From NCBI RefSeq assembly GCF_900091595.1, contig NZ_FMCW01000031.1, positions 1 to 64,000 on the forward strand: a DNA stretch of 64,000 nucleotides. Direction: 5' to 3'. The translations under genes were made by a program, and so were the position numbers. Position 1 is the stretch's first letter, and each line of letters begins with the position of its first letter. This DNA is from Micromonospora haikouensis (lineage in GTDB: Bacteria; Actinomycetota; Actinomycetes; Mycobacteriales; Micromonosporaceae). Shown piece after piece: positions 63,327-64,000 of the stretch. Below the pieces are notes generated by a model. The model was not told where the DNA came from. It saw only the letters and a program-made list of their open reading frames with translations, and did no database searches.

Positions 63327-64000
63327 ATGAAGAGAGCTCCCCGCCCGTCCCGACGACAGCTGGTCGTGGCCGGCGCCGTCGGCGCGCTGACCCTCGGTGC
63401 GACGGCGATCCTACCGGCCACCAACGCCATGGCCGCCACCGGTTGCGCCGTCACCTACACGACCAACAGCTGGTCCGGGGGGTTCACCGCGTCGATCAGC
63501 GTCAAGAACCTCGGTGACCCGATCAACGGTTGGACCCTCGGCTTCACCTTCCCGGACCAGGGGCAGAAGGTCACCCAGGGGTGGTCGGCGACGTACCAGC
63601 AGAGCGGCAGTGCCGTCACGGCGCAGAGCCTGAGCTACAACGGCTCGCTGGCCACGGGCGCGGCGACGAGCATCGGCTTCAACGGCACCTTCACCGGCGG
63701 CAACCCGACGCCGACGTCGTTCACGCTCAACGGCACGGTGTGCACCGGCGGCACGACGCCGACCACGTCGACCCCGACGACGCCGCCGACCACCACGCCG
63801 CCGCCGACCACTCCCCCGCCCACCACCGCTCCGCCGACCGGCACGACGCCGGTGGCGATCAACGGTCAGCTGCGGGTGTGCGGGGTCAACCTGTGCAACC
63901 GGTACGGCAAGCCGATCCAGCTGCGCGGCATGAGCACCCACGGCCTGCAGTGGTTCGCCCAGTGCTACAACGACGCGTCCCTCGACGCGCTGTCCAAGGA
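63327..64000 (+). CDS. secreted cellulase, CBM2-linker-GH5, 3' truncated by window edge
   Basis: The frame runs off the right edge; about 224 residues are visible from ATG 63327 (an in-frame ATG at 63315 is the alternative). Signal peptide RRQLVVAGAVGALTLGATAILPATNAMA. A complete family 2 cellulose-binding module follows, with Cys residues at both ends (GCAVTYTTNSWSGGF to LNGTVCTGG) and the surface Trp residues in NSWSGG, NGWTLGF and QGWSATY. A Pro/Thr linker (63752-63848) leads into the start of a GH5 barrel (LRVCGVNLCNRYGKPIQLRGMSTHGLQWF). It cleaves beta-1,4-glucan outside the cell. The catalytic Glu residues lie beyond the window. Confidence 0.9.
   Translation, partial: MKRAPRPSRRQLVVAGAVGALTLGATAILPATNAMAATGCAVTYTTNSWSGGFTASISVKNLGDPINGWTLGFTFPDQGQKVTQGWSATYQQSGSAVTAQSLSYNGSLATGAATSIGFNGTFTGGNPTPTSFTLNGTVCTGGTTPTTSTPTTPPTTTPPPTTPPPTTAPPTGTTPVAINGQLRVCGVNLCNRYGKPIQLRGMSTHGLQWFAQCYNDASLDALSK

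Noticed and set aside
1..64000. tRNA, rRNA, CRISPR arrays, transposases and phage genes
   Set aside because: Looked for across the window by eye; no cloverleaf with CCA end, spacer-repeat array, or transposase/integrase motif was seen.

Overview
The window comes from a very GC-rich actinomycete chromosome, most likely a Micromonospora-type organism. The signs are many GTG and TTG starts, one-to-four-base ATGA/GTGA gene overlaps, a TioE-type MerR regulator, secreted plant-polysaccharide enzymes with LacI-type operators, and a palindromic intergenic element of a kind I associate (from memory) with Micromonospora. No rRNA, tRNA, CRISPR array, transposase or integrase was seen. The first and last genes run off the window.

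Layout. 1-2401: the 3' end of an NRPS condensation-domain gene, a DUF6194 gene and a double-domain MerR regulator. 2474-11149: a compact divergent locus. A seven-gene minus-strand operon (dehydrogenase, pterin-synthase-like protein, glycosyltransferase, methyltransferase, flippase-like membrane protein, GTP cyclohydrolase II, RibD-like reductase) faces a plus-strand pair (CDP-alcohol phosphatidyltransferase, LTA-synthase-like sulfatase). It joins GTP-derived pyrimidine/pterin chemistry to membrane glycolipid chemistry and is one of two candidates for an undescribed system. 11214-14347: a small Cys-containing protein, a GntR-sterol desaturase-YhhN operon with a FadR-like operator, and a GlsB-type membrane protein.

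14498-28675 is a catabolic locus. It holds a TIM-barrel glycosidase-like protein, a regulator, an SDR, an orphan alpha/beta thiamine-diphosphate enzyme, an enolase-superfamily sugar-acid dehydratase, a rhamnose-type mutarotase, a MalFGE-type ABC importer, a Gfo/Idh oxidoreductase, an M20 amidohydrolase and a lactonase-like amidohydrolase. Both divergent control regions share a TAATTG core. 28751-38695: PhoD phosphatase, lipid kinase, FMN reductase behind a MerR-type promoter, Tat-exported amidase, DUF1996 protein, a voltage-gated-type channel with a calcium loop, and a pectate lyase.

38820-45565 is a visibly less GC-rich, six-gene cluster built around a 2-epi-5-epi-valiolone synthase (SDR, GMC oxidoreductase, Gfo/Idh dehydrogenase, HAD phosphatase, MFS exporter). 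It looks like a small C7-cyclitol biosynthetic cluster without an aminotransferase or glycosyltransferase, and is the second candidate.

46302-61274 is an L-arabinose regulon: a giant secreted GH43 protein with two catalytic-type and two LamG modules, a LacI repressor, and the operon araB-araD-binding protein-ATPase-two permeases-araA. Matching 14-base operators sit at both promoters. 62154-64000 holds another LacI regulator with two copies of its own palindrome and the start of a CBM2-GH5 cellulase behind a CebR-type box. The overall picture is a soil or plant-litter actinomycete that degrades arabinan, pectin and cellulose.
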